Origin: an uncultured Bacilli bacterium
GTDB lineage: Bacteria > Bacillota_I > Bacilli_A > RF39 > UBA660
DNA: 44,834 bases
Direction: 5' to 3'
Assembly (NCBI GenBank): GCA_910579455.1
Contig: CAJTUT010000008.1
Span: forward strand, 1 to 44,834
Shown here: positions 30,257 through 39,477 of the stretch, piece by piece
How the letters are laid out: each line of letters opens with the position of its first letter
How positions within the stretch are numbered: position 1 is the first letter of the stretch
Notes under the pieces: model-generated
Told to the model about the DNA's origin: nothing
What the model saw: the letters and a program-made list of their open reading frames with translations, nothing else
Databases searched by the model: none
Program-made: the position numbers and the translations under genes

Positions 30257-30324
30257 GGATGAGGAGAATCGAACTCCCGTAGTCAGCTTGGAAGGCTGAG
30301 GTTCTACCATTAAACTACATCCGC
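30251..30324 (-). tRNA. tRNA-Gly (anticodon TCC)
   Basis: A 74-nt tRNA with encoded CCA. The acceptor stem GCGGATG pairs with CATCCGC, the anticodon stem TCAGC/GCTGA encloses CTTCCAA with anticodon TCC, and the T arm GGGAG TTCGATT CTCCT is intact. It reads GGA and GGG glycine codons. Its 3' end is the target of the element array, and the tRNA remains complete because the core GCTCCA is retained. Confidence 0.97.
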
Positions 30325-30379
30325 AATATATATCTAAATTAATCGATTTATTGATCAACTAATCAAGTAGACAATATCA

Positions 30380-30407
30380 ATTATACCTTAAAATGAATAT
30401 TTGTCAA
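30380..30407 (-). promoter_or_regulatory. promoter of tRNA-Gly
   Basis: On the minus strand, TTGACA (30402-30407), a 16-bp spacer and TATAAT (30380-30385), both perfect consensus, 55 nt before the tRNA. It points straight into the element array. Confidence 0.85.
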
Positions 30408-30465
30408 CATTTTTTGTGGAAAACCAAAAAAATATGATGTAAAATAAAAAATAACGCTTTTCTTC

Positions 30466-30471
30466 TATAAT
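30466..30471 (+). promoter_or_regulatory. possible -10 box for the DedA gene
   Basis: TATAAT 73 nt before the ATG, with no good -35 box. The 219 bases between the tRNA and the DedA gene otherwise hold only the divergent tRNA promoter. Confidence 0.35.
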
Positions 30472-30543
30472 ATATGTGATCTTACAGAATCGATGATATT
30501 TATTCAAAAATACCAAATATTCTCATATGTTTAATTAGGTGAT

Positions 30544-31161
30544 ATGATGGCAAATTTTGTTCTTAATTTAATGAACCAATATGGATATTTTGGGATGTTT
30601 CTAGGAATGGTTTTAGAAGCTGTGATTATTGTGATACCAAGTGAGGCAATACTAGCAACAGGTGGTATTCTAGCATCTCGTAAAATCTTTACCTTTTGGG
30701 GTGCTTTTCTAATTGGTTTAATAGGTAGTGTATTTTGTGCAATTGTAATTTACTTTATGGGATATTTTGGAGGTAAACCTTTTATTAAGAAATATGGAAA
30801 GTATTTTTTTATGAAGGAAGAAGATCTAGAAAAGTCAGATTCTTGGTTTAATAAGTATGGGTTAATTGGAGCTTTAATCGGAAGAAATTTTCCAATTATT
30901 AGGACTTTGATTTCATTACACATTGGTATCATGAGACTTTCTTTTTTTAAATTTTTAATCTATACCATTATTGGTAGTATTCCTTGGACCTTTGTTTTTG
31001 TATACGTTGGCTATACACTGGGTAATGGTTGGACCATTGTAAATCGTTATATTGGAAGGTTAAAAGTACCTATTAGAATTATTTTAGTTCTTTTGATAAT
31101 TACCTACTTCTATAGAAAGATAAGAACCAAAAAGAAAAAACGATTTATTTCTACAAGATAA
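30544..31161 (+). CDS. DedA-family membrane protein
   Basis: A 205-aa polytopic membrane protein of the DedA/SNARE-associated family (PF09335). These proteins support membrane homeostasis, and several move undecaprenyl phosphate or phospholipids across the membrane. Visible are the N-terminal MNQYGYFGMFLGMVLEAVIIVIPSEA re-entrant region, the G-x-F-x-G-x-KPF stretch, GRNFPIIRTLISLHIGIMR with the conserved arginines, and two C-terminal hydrophobic helices before a basic tail. It starts the core chromosome next to the tRNA, divergent from it. Confidence 0.9.
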   Translation: MMANFVLNLMNQYGYFGMFLGMVLEAVIIVIPSEAILATGGILASRKIFTFWGAFLIGLIGSVFCAIVIYFMGYFGGKPFIKKYGKYFFMKEEDLEKSDSWFNKYGLIGALIGRNFPIIRTLISLHIGIMRLSFFKFLIYTIIGSIPWTFVFVYVGYTLGNGWTIVNRYIGRLKVPIRIILVLLIITYFYRKIRTKKKKRFISTR

Positions 31162-31225
31162 TTAAATTTTCATGATATACTCATATTATAAAATAGGATC
31201 AATATAATAGTATCAGGTGAGAGAT

Positions 31226-32602
31226 ATGAAAGGAAAAAAAATTATCTATGTTGCTTTAATAGCAGTCCTGCTATTGGTTAGTATGGTAGGAATTAAAAAT
31301 TTTAATAAGAAAGAAAAAAGTGCAACAAAAACTAAAAAAATGGAGGCAATGGTTTTATCTACCAATGATAAAGAGGTAATGGTACAGGATAGTAATCATA
31401 TTATTTATACCTTTAGTAATCAAGATATTGATGCTAAAGCTGGTACTAATATTGTGATTGAATATACAGGGTTGTTAGATAAAATGGAAACAACGCAAAA
31501 AACTAGTATACTAAACTATAGAGTTAAAGATGTCGTAACAGACGAGGATGGTATTCCTATTGATTATTTAGATAATGGAATTTTTAGTGATTATTATATT
31601 TTGGCTCATAATAAATTAAAAGAGTTGACACTAGATGAAAAAATTAGTCAAATTTTATTAGTTCGTTATCCAGATAGTAATCAAAGAGAAATATTGAAGA
31701 AATACCAATTTGGTGGTTATGTATTTTTTGCTAGAGATTTTGCTAATAAATCAAAAAATGAGGTAGTAGACATGATGAAATCTTTACAAGATGTAGCAAA
31801 AGTTCCTATTTTAACAGCTGTAGATGAAGAGGGTGGTAAGGTTGTTAGAATTAGTAGTAATCCAAAAATTAGAAGTGAAAAATTTCTATCTTCAAGAGAA
31901 TTAAATCAATTAGGTGGTATGAATAAGATTAAAGAAGATACCATTGAGAAAAGTACTTTATTAAAGGAGTTAGGACTTAATGTTAACTTAGCCCCTGTTG
32001 TAGATGTTTCAACTAATTCAAGTGATTATATGTATGAAAGAACTATTGGAGAAAATACAGATATCACTTCTGAATTTGCTAAAACTGTAATTAAAGCAAG
32101 TAAGGGAAAGGAAGTATCGTATACATTAAAGCATTTTCCTGGATATGGAAATAATCGGGATACTCATACTGGTTCCTCAACGGATAATAGAACTTTAGAT
32201 GATATCAAGAAAAACGATTTACCTCCCTTTAAAGCAGGAATTGATGAGGGAGCAGAAGCAGTGTTAGTTAGTCATAATATTGTCAATAGCATCGATTCTA
32301 GTAATCCTGCATCCCTGTCTCCTAGTGTACACAATTTGCTTAGAAATGATTTAGGTTTTACTGGGGTTATTATAACAGACGATTTGGCAATGGGGGCCAC
32401 TTCATCAATTGATGATGCAGTTGTTAAGGCGATGTTGGCAGGAAATGATTTATTGATTGTAACAGATTATGAGGAAAGTCTTAATAAGATAAAAAAAGCC
32501 ATTCAGGATGGAACAATCAGTGAAGAGCAGATTAATAAATTGGCGTTTAGAGTTCTAGCATGGAAATATTACAAAGGAATTATGTTTGGAATCCATAAAT
32601 AA
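31226..32602 (+). CDS. nagZ: membrane-anchored NagZ-like beta-N-acetylglucosaminidase (GH3)
   Basis: A 458-aa protein with a short N-terminal membrane anchor (IIYVALIAVLLLVSMVGI), a linker domain of about 100 residues and a GH3 catalytic domain. The KHFPGYG motif, the DTH dyad that gives general acid-base catalysis in NagZ enzymes, and the nucleophile aspartate in ITDDLAMGA are all present. Such enzymes remove GlcNAc from muropeptides outside the membrane in Gram-positive bacteria. The ATG at 31226 has AGGTGA upstream; the GTG at 31217 lies inside that site. It has its own upstream region and is followed by a terminator before typA. Confidence 0.88.
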   Translation: MKGKKIIYVALIAVLLLVSMVGIKNFNKKEKSATKTKKMEAMVLSTNDKEVMVQDSNHIIYTFSNQDIDAKAGTNIVIEYTGLLDKMETTQKTSILNYRVKDVVTDEDGIPIDYLDNGIFSDYYILAHNKLKELTLDEKISQILLVRYPDSNQREILKKYQFGGYVFFARDFANKSKNEVVDMMKSLQDVAKVPILTAVDEEGGKVVRISSNPKIRSEKFLSSRELNQLGGMNKIKEDTIEKSTLLKELGLNVNLAPVVDVSTNSSDYMYERTIGENTDITSEFAKTVIKASKGKEVSYTLKHFPGYGNNRDTHTGSSTDNRTLDDIKKNDLPPFKAGIDEGAEAVLVSHNIVNSIDSSNPASLSPSVHNLLRNDLGFTGVIITDDLAMGATSSIDDAVVKAMLAGNDLLIVTDYEESLNKIKKAIQDGTISEEQINKLAFRVLAWKYYKGIMFGIHK

Positions 32603-32732
32603 AAGTGGAATTAGAAATGAACTAATTTCTTTTTATATAGGGATTGGTCTTTGTTTAATAGATATCGTATTTTAGCGTATAAGTGTATATATAGAAAAAT
32701 GTAATGGTTTTCTATCAATGATTCAATGAAGG

Positions 32733-32764
32733 AAAATGCTAGAAATGTCTAGTATTTTTTTTGA
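32733..32764 (+). terminator. terminator between nagZ-like gene and typA
   Basis: An 11-bp stem with one G-U pair (32733-32743 with 32748-32758), four-base loop, followed by a long T-run on the plus strand. Confidence 0.8.
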
Positions 32765-32769
32765 TTTCG

Positions 32770-32778
32770 TGGTATAAT
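32770..32778 (+). promoter_or_regulatory. extended -10 promoter of typA
   Basis: GTGGTATAAT-type extended -10 box (TATAAT at 32773-32778) placed directly after the terminator and 30 nt before the typA ATG. No clear -35 box is seen, as is common with an extended -10. Confidence 0.55.
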
Positions 32779-32807
32779 CGAGAACGTTATAGAGGAAGTG
32801 TTAATGT

Positions 32808-34625
32808 ATGAAGAAAAGAAATGTTGCAATTATTGCCCATGTAGATCATGGGAAAACAACTTTAGTGGATGGGATTTTAAAACATTCGGGTATGTTTCGG
32901 GATAACGAAGATGTTAGTAATGTTTCTATGGATTCCAATGCCTTAGAAAGAGAACGAGGAATCACAATTTTAGCTAAAACTACAGCATTAGATTATAAAG
33001 ATACTCGAATCAATATTTTAGATACTCCAGGCCATGCTGATTTTGGTGGAGAAGTGGAGCGAATTATGAATATGGTCGATGGTGTGCTTTTGGTAGTAGA
33101 TGCTTATGAGGGAGCTATGCCACAAACTAGGTTTGTTTTAAAGAAGGCGTTTGAAGCTGGAGCTAAACCAATTGTCGTTATAAATAAGGTAGATAAACCA
33201 AGTGCTAGATGTTCCAAAGTATTAGATGAAATCTTAGATTTATTTATTGAGTTAGGTGCTGATGATGCCCAACTAGATTTTAAAGTTATTTATGCGAGTG
33301 CTTTAAATGGTACCTGTTCTTTCAGTGATGATTTATCCACTCAAACAGAAGGGTTTTCTGAAATATTAGATACTATTTTAGAAGAAATCCCTGAGTCTAG
33401 TGGAGATTGTGAAAAATCATTACAATTTCAACCCGCTTTGCTAGATTATAATGAATTTGTAGGCAGAATTGGAATTGGTCGTGTTCATAATGGGACAGTT
33501 AGAACTGGGGAAATGGTTACCTGTTGTAGATTAGATGGATCTACTAAACAATTTAGAATTCAGAAGTTATTTGGTTTTTATGGATACAATCGAATTGAGA
33601 TAGAATGTGCAGAAGCAGGAGATATTATAGCAATCGCTGGTCTTGCAGACATTTCTGTTGGTGAAACAGTTTGCAATACTTCTAATATTATACCATTACC
33701 TATCCTTCATATAGATGAGCCAACACTTCAAATGACATTTGGTGCTAATTCTTCTCCGTTTGTTGGACGTGACGGAAAAATTGTTACAGCCCGTAAAATT
33801 GAAGAACGATTATTCCGAGAAACTCAAAAAGATGTTAGTCTAAAAGTGGAGCAAGCTACTAATGATTCCTTTTTAGTATCTGGTAGAGGAGAACTTCATT
33901 TGAGTATTTTGATTGAGAATATGAGAAGAGAGGGATTTGAACTTGAGGTTTCTAAACCATCTGTTATTATTAAAGAAATAGATGGTGTCAAAATGGAACC
34001 ATGGGAGGATTTGCAAATAGAGGTGCCCGAAGAGTCTGTTGGATCTGTTATTGAACAATTAGGACTTCGAGGTGCTAGAATGGATAATATGGAGAGTTTT
34101 GAAGGTCAGACAAAATTGAGTTATACTATACCATCTCGTGGTTTAATAGGTTTTTCTACTGATTTTATGACTTTAACAAAAGGATATGGTATTATGAATC
34201 ATACTTTTAAGGAATATGCACCTTTTGAGTCTGTAGATATTGGTGAAAGAAAATTAGGAGTATTAGTATCTATAGATGCAGGGCAAGCTACTGGTTATTC
34301 TATTGGTAATCTGGAAGATCGTGGTATTATGTTTGTTGAACCTGGGACTGAAGTATATGAAGGAATGGTTATAGGGGAATGTAATCGAGATAATGATTTG
34401 GCAGTAAATGTTACAAAGGGCAAAAATCTTACTAATGTTCGTGCTTCTGGAAGTGATCATACAGTTGTTTTAAAAAGACCGCGACCAATTTCATTAGAGT
34501 ATGCACTTGACTATATTAATTCGGATGAACTAGTTGAAGTAACACCGAATTATATTCGAATCAGAAAAAGGATATTAGATACGGAGTCTCGTAAAAAATA
34601 TGATGCAAGAGTAAAAAATGGTTAA
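32808..34625 (+). CDS. typA: translational GTPase TypA/BipA
   Basis: A 605-aa ribosome-associated GTPase of the elongation-factor superfamily, needed for ribosome assembly at low temperature and under stress. Motifs: AHVDHGKTT (10-18), RGITI switch, DTPGHADF, NKVDKP. Domain II and the EF-G-like domains III and V, then the TypA C-terminal domain, follow. Length equals the E. coli protein (607 aa). The GAGGAAG ribosome site is about 12 bases upstream. No anomaly is seen. Confidence 0.97.
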   Translation: MKKRNVAIIAHVDHGKTTLVDGILKHSGMFRDNEDVSNVSMDSNALERERGITILAKTTALDYKDTRINILDTPGHADFGGEVERIMNMVDGVLLVVDAYEGAMPQTRFVLKKAFEAGAKPIVVINKVDKPSARCSKVLDEILDLFIELGADDAQLDFKVIYASALNGTCSFSDDLSTQTEGFSEILDTILEEIPESSGDCEKSLQFQPALLDYNEFVGRIGIGRVHNGTVRTGEMVTCCRLDGSTKQFRIQKLFGFYGYNRIEIECAEAGDIIAIAGLADISVGETVCNTSNIIPLPILHIDEPTLQMTFGANSSPFVGRDGKIVTARKIEERLFRETQKDVSLKVEQATNDSFLVSGRGELHLSILIENMRREGFELEVSKPSVIIKEIDGVKMEPWEDLQIEVPEESVGSVIEQLGLRGARMDNMESFEGQTKLSYTIPSRGLIGFSTDFMTLTKGYGIMNHTFKEYAPFESVDIGERKLGVLVSIDAGQATGYSIGNLEDRGIMFVEPGTEVYEGMVIGECNRDNDLAVNVTKGKNLTNVRASGSDHTVVLKRPRPISLEYALDYINSDELVEVTPNYIRIRKRILDTESRKKYDARVKNG

Positions 34626-34690
34626 AATTTTAACTATTTTTCTTTTTTTAAGAAAAATTTGTTATAATAATAGTAAGATAGGGTGATAAT

Positions 34691-35302
34691 ATGAAGAAAA
34701 TGAAGGATCATTCTACACAGGTTTTAAACTTACATGAAGTTCATGAAGTAGAATTAGAGGAAAGGACAAAAAAAAATAGAATTTTACCTATTTCTTTTAT
34801 GATTTTTGGTTTTTTACTTATTGCATTAGGTTTTTTCTATCAAGATTTGTTTCATTTCTTTCAAAAGAATAAAGATAATAAAAAGATAGAGATCCCTTTA
34901 AAAGATCCAAATAAGTTAACGTGCAATTATAAACAAGATGACACGTCTTTAGGAATTAGTTATACTTTCTCCAATCAGTATACATTTAATAATCGCAAAT
35001 TAAAAAAGGGAATATTTAAAATTATAATTTCTCCACTTCCAAATAGGGATATAGCACCTGATAATATTAAGGTTTTGAAGGGAAAATATTCAGATATTAT
35101 ACAAAAAATGAATGGTGTGGAGGGAATTAAGGCAACTGATTCATTAAAAAATAATATTTTATCGATTGAATATCATATAGATTATAAGGTATTAGATGCA
35201 ACTAAATTCCCAAAAAATGATAAAATTATATTAAAAAATACTTTAGATGAGGAATACGGATCTATTAAAAAACAAAATCAAAAGAGTGGATATTTATGTT
35301 AA
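34691..35302 (+). CDS. one-pass membrane protein of unknown function
   Basis: A 203-aa protein with a charged N-terminus, one transmembrane segment at about residues 31-52 (ILPISFMIFGFLLIALGFF) and an extracytoplasmic domain of about 145 residues with a DPNKLTCNYK start and a C-terminal cysteine (C203). No known family is recognised; the layout resembles small lipid-facing or envelope-stress proteins of Bacilli. A TATAAT at 34663 and GGGTGATAAT before the ATG suggest its own promoter. It is convergent with rpmB. Confidence 0.7.
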   Translation: MKKMKDHSTQVLNLHEVHEVELEERTKKNRILPISFMIFGFLLIALGFFYQDLFHFFQKNKDNKKIEIPLKDPNKLTCNYKQDDTSLGISYTFSNQYTFNNRKLKKGIFKIIISPLPNRDIAPDNIKVLKGKYSDIIQKMNGVEGIKATDSLKNNILSIEYHIDYKVLDATKFPKNDKIILKNTLDEEYGSIKKQNQKSGYLC

Positions 35303-35330
35303 GTAGAAAATGATATTTTATTTTTGGCAT

Positions 35331-35353
35331 AAAAAAATTGCTTAAGCAGCAAT
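35331..35353 (-). terminator. terminator of rpmB
   Basis: ATTGCT GCTTA AGCAAT on the minus strand (35337-35353) followed by seven T. The rpmB stop codon lies in its loop. Confidence 0.7.
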
Positions 35354-35524
35354 ATTATTATATTTCATTAATGTTTTCTTCTCTCTTGCTGAGAGTCTAA
35401 CTCTTGATCCATCATCTAGTCTAACAACTTGTAGGTTTACCTTTTGTTGTCTTTTAGTACGCCTACATGAGTGGGATTTATTATTTGCAGAATTTGGTTT
35501 TTTATAAGATAAATTAACTGCCAT
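35342..35524 (-). CDS. rpmB: ribosomal protein L28 (bL28)
   Basis: A 60-aa protein matching bL28: KKPNSANNKSHSCRRTKR, then VNLQVVRLDDGSRVRLSAREKKT. It binds 23S rRNA near the E site of the large subunit. The N-terminal CxxxGK zinc-type start of some bL28 forms is absent here (MAVNLSYKKP), so this is the zinc-free form. AGGAGGAA is seven bases before the ATG. It is a single gene with its own terminator. Confidence 0.9.
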   Translation of the reverse strand: MAVNLSYKKPNSANNKSHSCRRTKRQQKVNLQVVRLDDGSRVRLSAREKKTLMKYNNIAA

Positions 35525-35681
35525 TAAAATTCCTCCTTTTGGTTCTTGATTCCTTGCTTTATAACTTTATCATAATAGTTAAAAAAAGTCAAACAAAATC
35601 CTATACTTACTAGTGATATTTTTATCTTTTTATCACTAGTAAATAATAGTTTTTCTGTATCTTCAATAGATGGACTTACTA

Positions 35682-35892
35682 CTATATAGGTATATCATGA
35701 GTATCTTGCTGGCCGTGTGCTACTGTATCAAAATTTTCAGTTATAAACATTTTTATCTTTTTTTCAAATTCTTGACCTAAGTGAATCTTTCTTTGTTTTG
35801 TGTAAACGAACTAAATGATTAAATAGAGGATTGACTTTTATTAATTCTTCAAATCTTTGCAGTTCACTTCTTTTTATTGGCCATTTACTCAT
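35682..35892 (-). pseudogene. small gene broken by a frameshift, function unknown
   Basis: An ATG at 35892 with AAGGAGAAC upstream starts MSKWPIKRSELQRFEELIKVNPLFNHLV and meets a stop after 42 codons. Shifting one base near 35782 continues sensibly as IHLGQEFEKKIKMFITENFDTVAHGQQDTHD and ends at 35682. The length is 211 nt, one more than a multiple of three. I do not recognise the protein. The remaining bases of this 467-bp gap (35525-35681 and 35893-35991) hold the rpmB and dnaE upstream regions and nothing else I can see. Confidence 0.5.
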
Positions 35893-35991
35893 TTTTAAAG
35901 TTCTCCTTTTTATATTATATTAATTCTATCGATTGTCTGGTATATCTTTTTTCTAGTTTATGATAAACTAAAAGAAAAGGAGGAATCAATT

Positions 35992-38937
35992 ATGTATATT
36001 CCATTATATGTAAAAAGTAACTATTCATTACTATCTAGTATGTTAAAAATTGATGATATTATTACTTATTCAATGAATCGAAAGATTCCTTTTTGTACAA
36101 TCAATGATATTAATATGTATGGGATGATGGAATTTATTAAAAAATGCGAGAAAAACCAGATTAAACCACTCCTTTCTTTATCTATTTTTTATCAAGGGTT
36201 GGAGATTGTATTATTTGCTAAAAACTACCAAGGATATAAGTCTTTGATGAAATTATCTACGATTCAACAAGAACGGGGAGTTACAAGTGAAGATTTATCT
36301 TCTTTTCAGCAGGGTTTATTGATAGTACTTCCTTATTTAAGTATTTGTTTAGAAGAGGAGTTATCTTTTATTTATGATGATATGTATTTAGGATATACAA
36401 CTATTAAAGAAGAACAGAATTTAACAAATAATCCTCATAAAGCAGTCTTTTTTAGAGAATGTTTATATTTAGATAAAAATGATTATGAAATATTGCGTTA
36501 TCTATATTTAATTAGAGATGGAAAAACAGTGCAGGATGAGGATGATTATTCTTTATTTCACCATGAATTAAATGTAGAAAATATTATTTCATTATCTAGT
36601 TTAGAGGGATTGAATAGAACCTTTGAGATTGCTGATAAGTGTAGGGTAGAATTCCCTCCTAGTAAGCTTTTACTTCCTATTTATAAAGAAACAAAGGAAA
36701 TGAGTAGTGAACAATATTTATTTGAATTGTCTAAAGCAGGGTTATTTAAGAGATTAGAAGGAAATGTTCCAGATTCTTATAAAGAAAGACTAAGTTATGA
36801 GTTAGGGATTATAAGCCAAATGGGTTTTTGTAATTATTTTTTAGTCGTATACGATTTTATTAGGTATGCTAAAAAAAATCGTATTTTAGTAGGTCCTGGT
36901 AGAGGAAGTGCTGCAGGTAGTTTAGTTTCTTATTCTTTGGGAATTACAGACATTGATCCGATTAAGTATCACTTACTGTTTGAGAGATTCTTAAATCCAG
37001 ATAGAAAAACAATGCCAGATATTGATACTGATTTTCCGGATAATAAAAGAGAGCAGGTTATTCAATATGTGATCTCTAAATATGGAAATAAAAATGTAGC
37101 AGGAATTATTACTTTTGGGACATTAGGAATTAAACAAGTAATTCGAGATGTTGGGAGAGTTTTAAATGTCCCTATATATAAAGTAGATTCTCTTTCTAAA
37201 TTGATTCCTAATATGAGTCATGATAAACTGCAAGATTTTTATTATAAAAATAGTGCCTTTAAAGTAAGAATTGATAGTGATCCAGAATTGACCAAACTAT
37301 TTGATCTTGCAAAAAAGCTAGAGGGATTTCCTAGGCATACCTCACACCATGCAGCAGGAATCATTATGAGTGAGGTAGAACTAGATGAGGTAATTCCATT
37401 AACTTTATCAGAGGGCATGTATTTAAGTAGTTATTCGATGGAATATTTAGAGGATTTAGGACTTCTTAAAATGGATTTTTTAGGTCTTAAAAATTTGACT
37501 ATTATTAGTAATATTTTAGAAATGGTAAGAAATAGCTATCATAAAGATATTGATTTTTCAGCTATTCCTTTAAATGATAAGTTAGCGATTGAAGTCTTTA
37601 CGAATGCTGATACTTTAGGAATTTTTCAATTTGAATCAACAGGAATGAGGCAATTTCTTAAAAAGTTAAAACCTAGTAACCTTGAGGATATTTTTGCGGC
37701 TATAGCATTATTTAGACCAGGTCCTAGTGGAAATATTGATACCTATATTAAAAGAAAAAAGGGGGAAGAAAAGGTAGAATATTTAGATCCTTCATTAGAG
37801 GAAGTTTTATCAACCACTTATGGTATTATTATTTATCAGGAACAAATTATTCAAGTAGCAAATCTTTTTGCTGGTTATTCTTTGGGGGAGGCAGATATTT
37901 TAAGACGTGCTATGAGTAAGAAAAAATTAGATTTATTGAAGCAGGAAGAAGATAAGTTTATTAAACGTAGTATAGATCGGGGTCACACATATGAGAAATC
38001 TAAAAGAATATTTGATTTGATCTTAAAATTTGCAGCCTTTGGTTTTAATAGGTCACACTCTGTTGCTTACTCTTTAATTGCTTATAAGATGGCATATTTA
38101 AAAACACATTACAAGCAAGAGTTTTTTGCGAGTTTGCTTACGAATGTAATTGGAAGTGAGTATAAAACAAAACAGTATATAGAAGAGGCAAAGTTCAATA
38201 ATATCATGATAGAAAAGCCTGATATTAATTATAGTACTGATTCTTATATTGTCCATCATCAAAAAATAGTGTATCCCTTTTCTAATTTGAAATCTGTAGG
38301 AATGGTTTCTGCTAAAGCAATTTTAAAAGCCAGAGAAAATGGAGTATTTATTGATCTTTATGATTGTATTAGTAGACTTATTATTGCAGGGGTTAGTAGA
38401 AAAGTGATTGAATGTTTGATTCTATCAGAATGTTTTCGCTCTTTTCATTATAATAGGAAAACTCTATTTTCAAATTTAGATAGTCTATTAAATTATGCAG
38501 AACTTACTAAAGATTTAGATCCCTCTTTGGTTATGAAACCAGAAATAGATATTGTTAAGGAGTATACAGAAGAGGAAATTTTGGAATTTGAAAAAAATGT
38601 TTTCGGTTTTTATTTGACTTACCATCCCACGACTAAATTTTACAAAAATAATGAAAATTGTATTCGATTAAATGAAGTAAAAAAGTATTTTAATCAATTG
38701 GTGAATATTTTAATATTAGTAGATAAGATAAAAATAATCGATACCAAAAAAGGAGAGAAGATGGCCTTTATAGATGGAAGTGATGAAACTTCTAAAATGG
38801 ACTTTACTATGTTTCCAAGAATATATAATCAATTTTCAACAATTCAAAGAGGCGATATTTTAAAAATACGTGGGAGTGTGGAAAAAAGATTAAATGAGTA
38901 TAAGATTGTAATCAAAAATATAGAAAAATTAAATTAG
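35992..38937 (+). CDS. dnaE: DNA polymerase III alpha subunit, DnaE type
   Basis: A 981-aa replicative polymerase, in Bacillota the error-prone partner of PolC for lagging-strand primer extension. The polymerase core carries GPGRGSAAGSLVSY and the catalytic aspartates D343 and D345 of PDIDTDF. The beta-clamp and HhH regions and a C-terminal OB-fold follow. The N-terminal PHP domain is degenerate: the metal-binding HxH is replaced by PLYVKSNYS and the TDH motif by INDIN, so metal-dependent phosphatase or exonuclease activity is unlikely. AAAGGAGG precedes the ATG. lspA follows after nine bases, so the two are cotranscribed. Confidence 0.97.
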   Translation: MYIPLYVKSNYSLLSSMLKIDDIITYSMNRKIPFCTINDINMYGMMEFIKKCEKNQIKPLLSLSIFYQGLEIVLFAKNYQGYKSLMKLSTIQQERGVTSEDLSSFQQGLLIVLPYLSICLEEELSFIYDDMYLGYTTIKEEQNLTNNPHKAVFFRECLYLDKNDYEILRYLYLIRDGKTVQDEDDYSLFHHELNVENIISLSSLEGLNRTFEIADKCRVEFPPSKLLLPIYKETKEMSSEQYLFELSKAGLFKRLEGNVPDSYKERLSYELGIISQMGFCNYFLVVYDFIRYAKKNRILVGPGRGSAAGSLVSYSLGITDIDPIKYHLLFERFLNPDRKTMPDIDTDFPDNKREQVIQYVISKYGNKNVAGIITFGTLGIKQVIRDVGRVLNVPIYKVDSLSKLIPNMSHDKLQDFYYKNSAFKVRIDSDPELTKLFDLAKKLEGFPRHTSHHAAGIIMSEVELDEVIPLTLSEGMYLSSYSMEYLEDLGLLKMDFLGLKNLTIISNILEMVRNSYHKDIDFSAIPLNDKLAIEVFTNADTLGIFQFESTGMRQFLKKLKPSNLEDIFAAIALFRPGPSGNIDTYIKRKKGEEKVEYLDPSLEEVLSTTYGIIIYQEQIIQVANLFAGYSLGEADILRRAMSKKKLDLLKQEEDKFIKRSIDRGHTYEKSKRIFDLILKFAAFGFNRSHSVAYSLIAYKMAYLKTHYKQEFFASLLTNVIGSEYKTKQYIEEAKFNNIMIEKPDINYSTDSYIVHHQKIVYPFSNLKSVGMVSAKAILKARENGVFIDLYDCISRLIIAGVSRKVIECLILSECFRSFHYNRKTLFSNLDSLLNYAELTKDLDPSLVMKPEIDIVKEYTEEEILEFEKNVFGFYLTYHPTTKFYKNNENCIRLNEVKKYFNQLVNILILVDKIKIIDTKKGEKMAFIDGSDETSKMDFTMFPRIYNQFSTIQRGDILKIRGSVEKRLNEYKIVIKNIEKLN

Positions 38938-38946
38938 GAGAGTATA

Positions 38947-39429
38947 ATGAGAAAAGAAAAGATATATGGCATTTGTAGTATTATTTTATTGATTGATCAG
39001 GTAACAAAGATACTTATTACTTTTAAAATGAAATTGCATCAAGTAATCACAGTAATTCCTAGTTTTTTTCATATTCATTATGTAAGGAATACAGGTGCTG
39101 CATTTTCGATATTAGAAGGAGGTAGGTATTTATTAATTGGATTTGCTATTATTGTTTTTCTTTATCTACAAAGATATATTTCAAAAAATAAAATGAAAAG
39201 AAAGTTAGAGATTATTTCTTTAGGATTATTAATGGGAGGGTTAGTAGGAAATTTGATTGATAGACTTTTATATGGCTATGTTATCGATTTTTTGTCTTGT
39301 TCTCTTGGAACCTATCAATTTCCGATTTTTAATATAGCAGATATTGCCATTGTATTGGGGATTTCATTATTCATCGTTGATATTATAAATCAGGAAGTGA
39401 AAACTAAAAAGGAAAAATTAAAATGCTAG
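38947..39429 (+). CDS. lspA: lipoprotein signal peptidase II
   Basis: A 160-aa aspartyl peptidase with four membrane helices that cleaves prolipoproteins after lipidation. Signatures are VRNTGAAFSI (46-55) and the catalytic aspartates in GNLIDR (D105) and FNIADI (D132). TAGGAG is seven bases before the ATG, nine bases after dnaE. A lipoprotein with a lipobox follows directly, a likely client. Confidence 0.96.
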   Translation: MRKEKIYGICSIILLIDQVTKILITFKMKLHQVITVIPSFFHIHYVRNTGAAFSILEGGRYLLIGFAIIVFLYLQRYISKNKMKRKLEIISLGLLMGGLVGNLIDRLLYGYVIDFLSCSLGTYQFPIFNIADIAIVLGISLFIVDIINQEVKTKKEKLKC

Positions 39430-39455
39430 ACTTATTCTTTATTTTATGGTATAAT
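39427..39455 (+). promoter_or_regulatory. promoter of the lipoprotein gene
   Basis: TAGACT at 39427, 17-bp spacer and an extended -10 TGGTATAAT (TATAAT at 39450-39455), 22 nt before the ATG. It starts within the end of lspA. Confidence 0.6.
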
Positions 39456-39477
39456 GTAGGACACATGGGGTGATGGT

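Noticed and set aside
35525..35681. Extension of the broken small gene toward rpmB in a third frame
   Set aside because: A third frame is open but would run into the rpmB ribosome site; chance openness in AT-rich DNA is enough.
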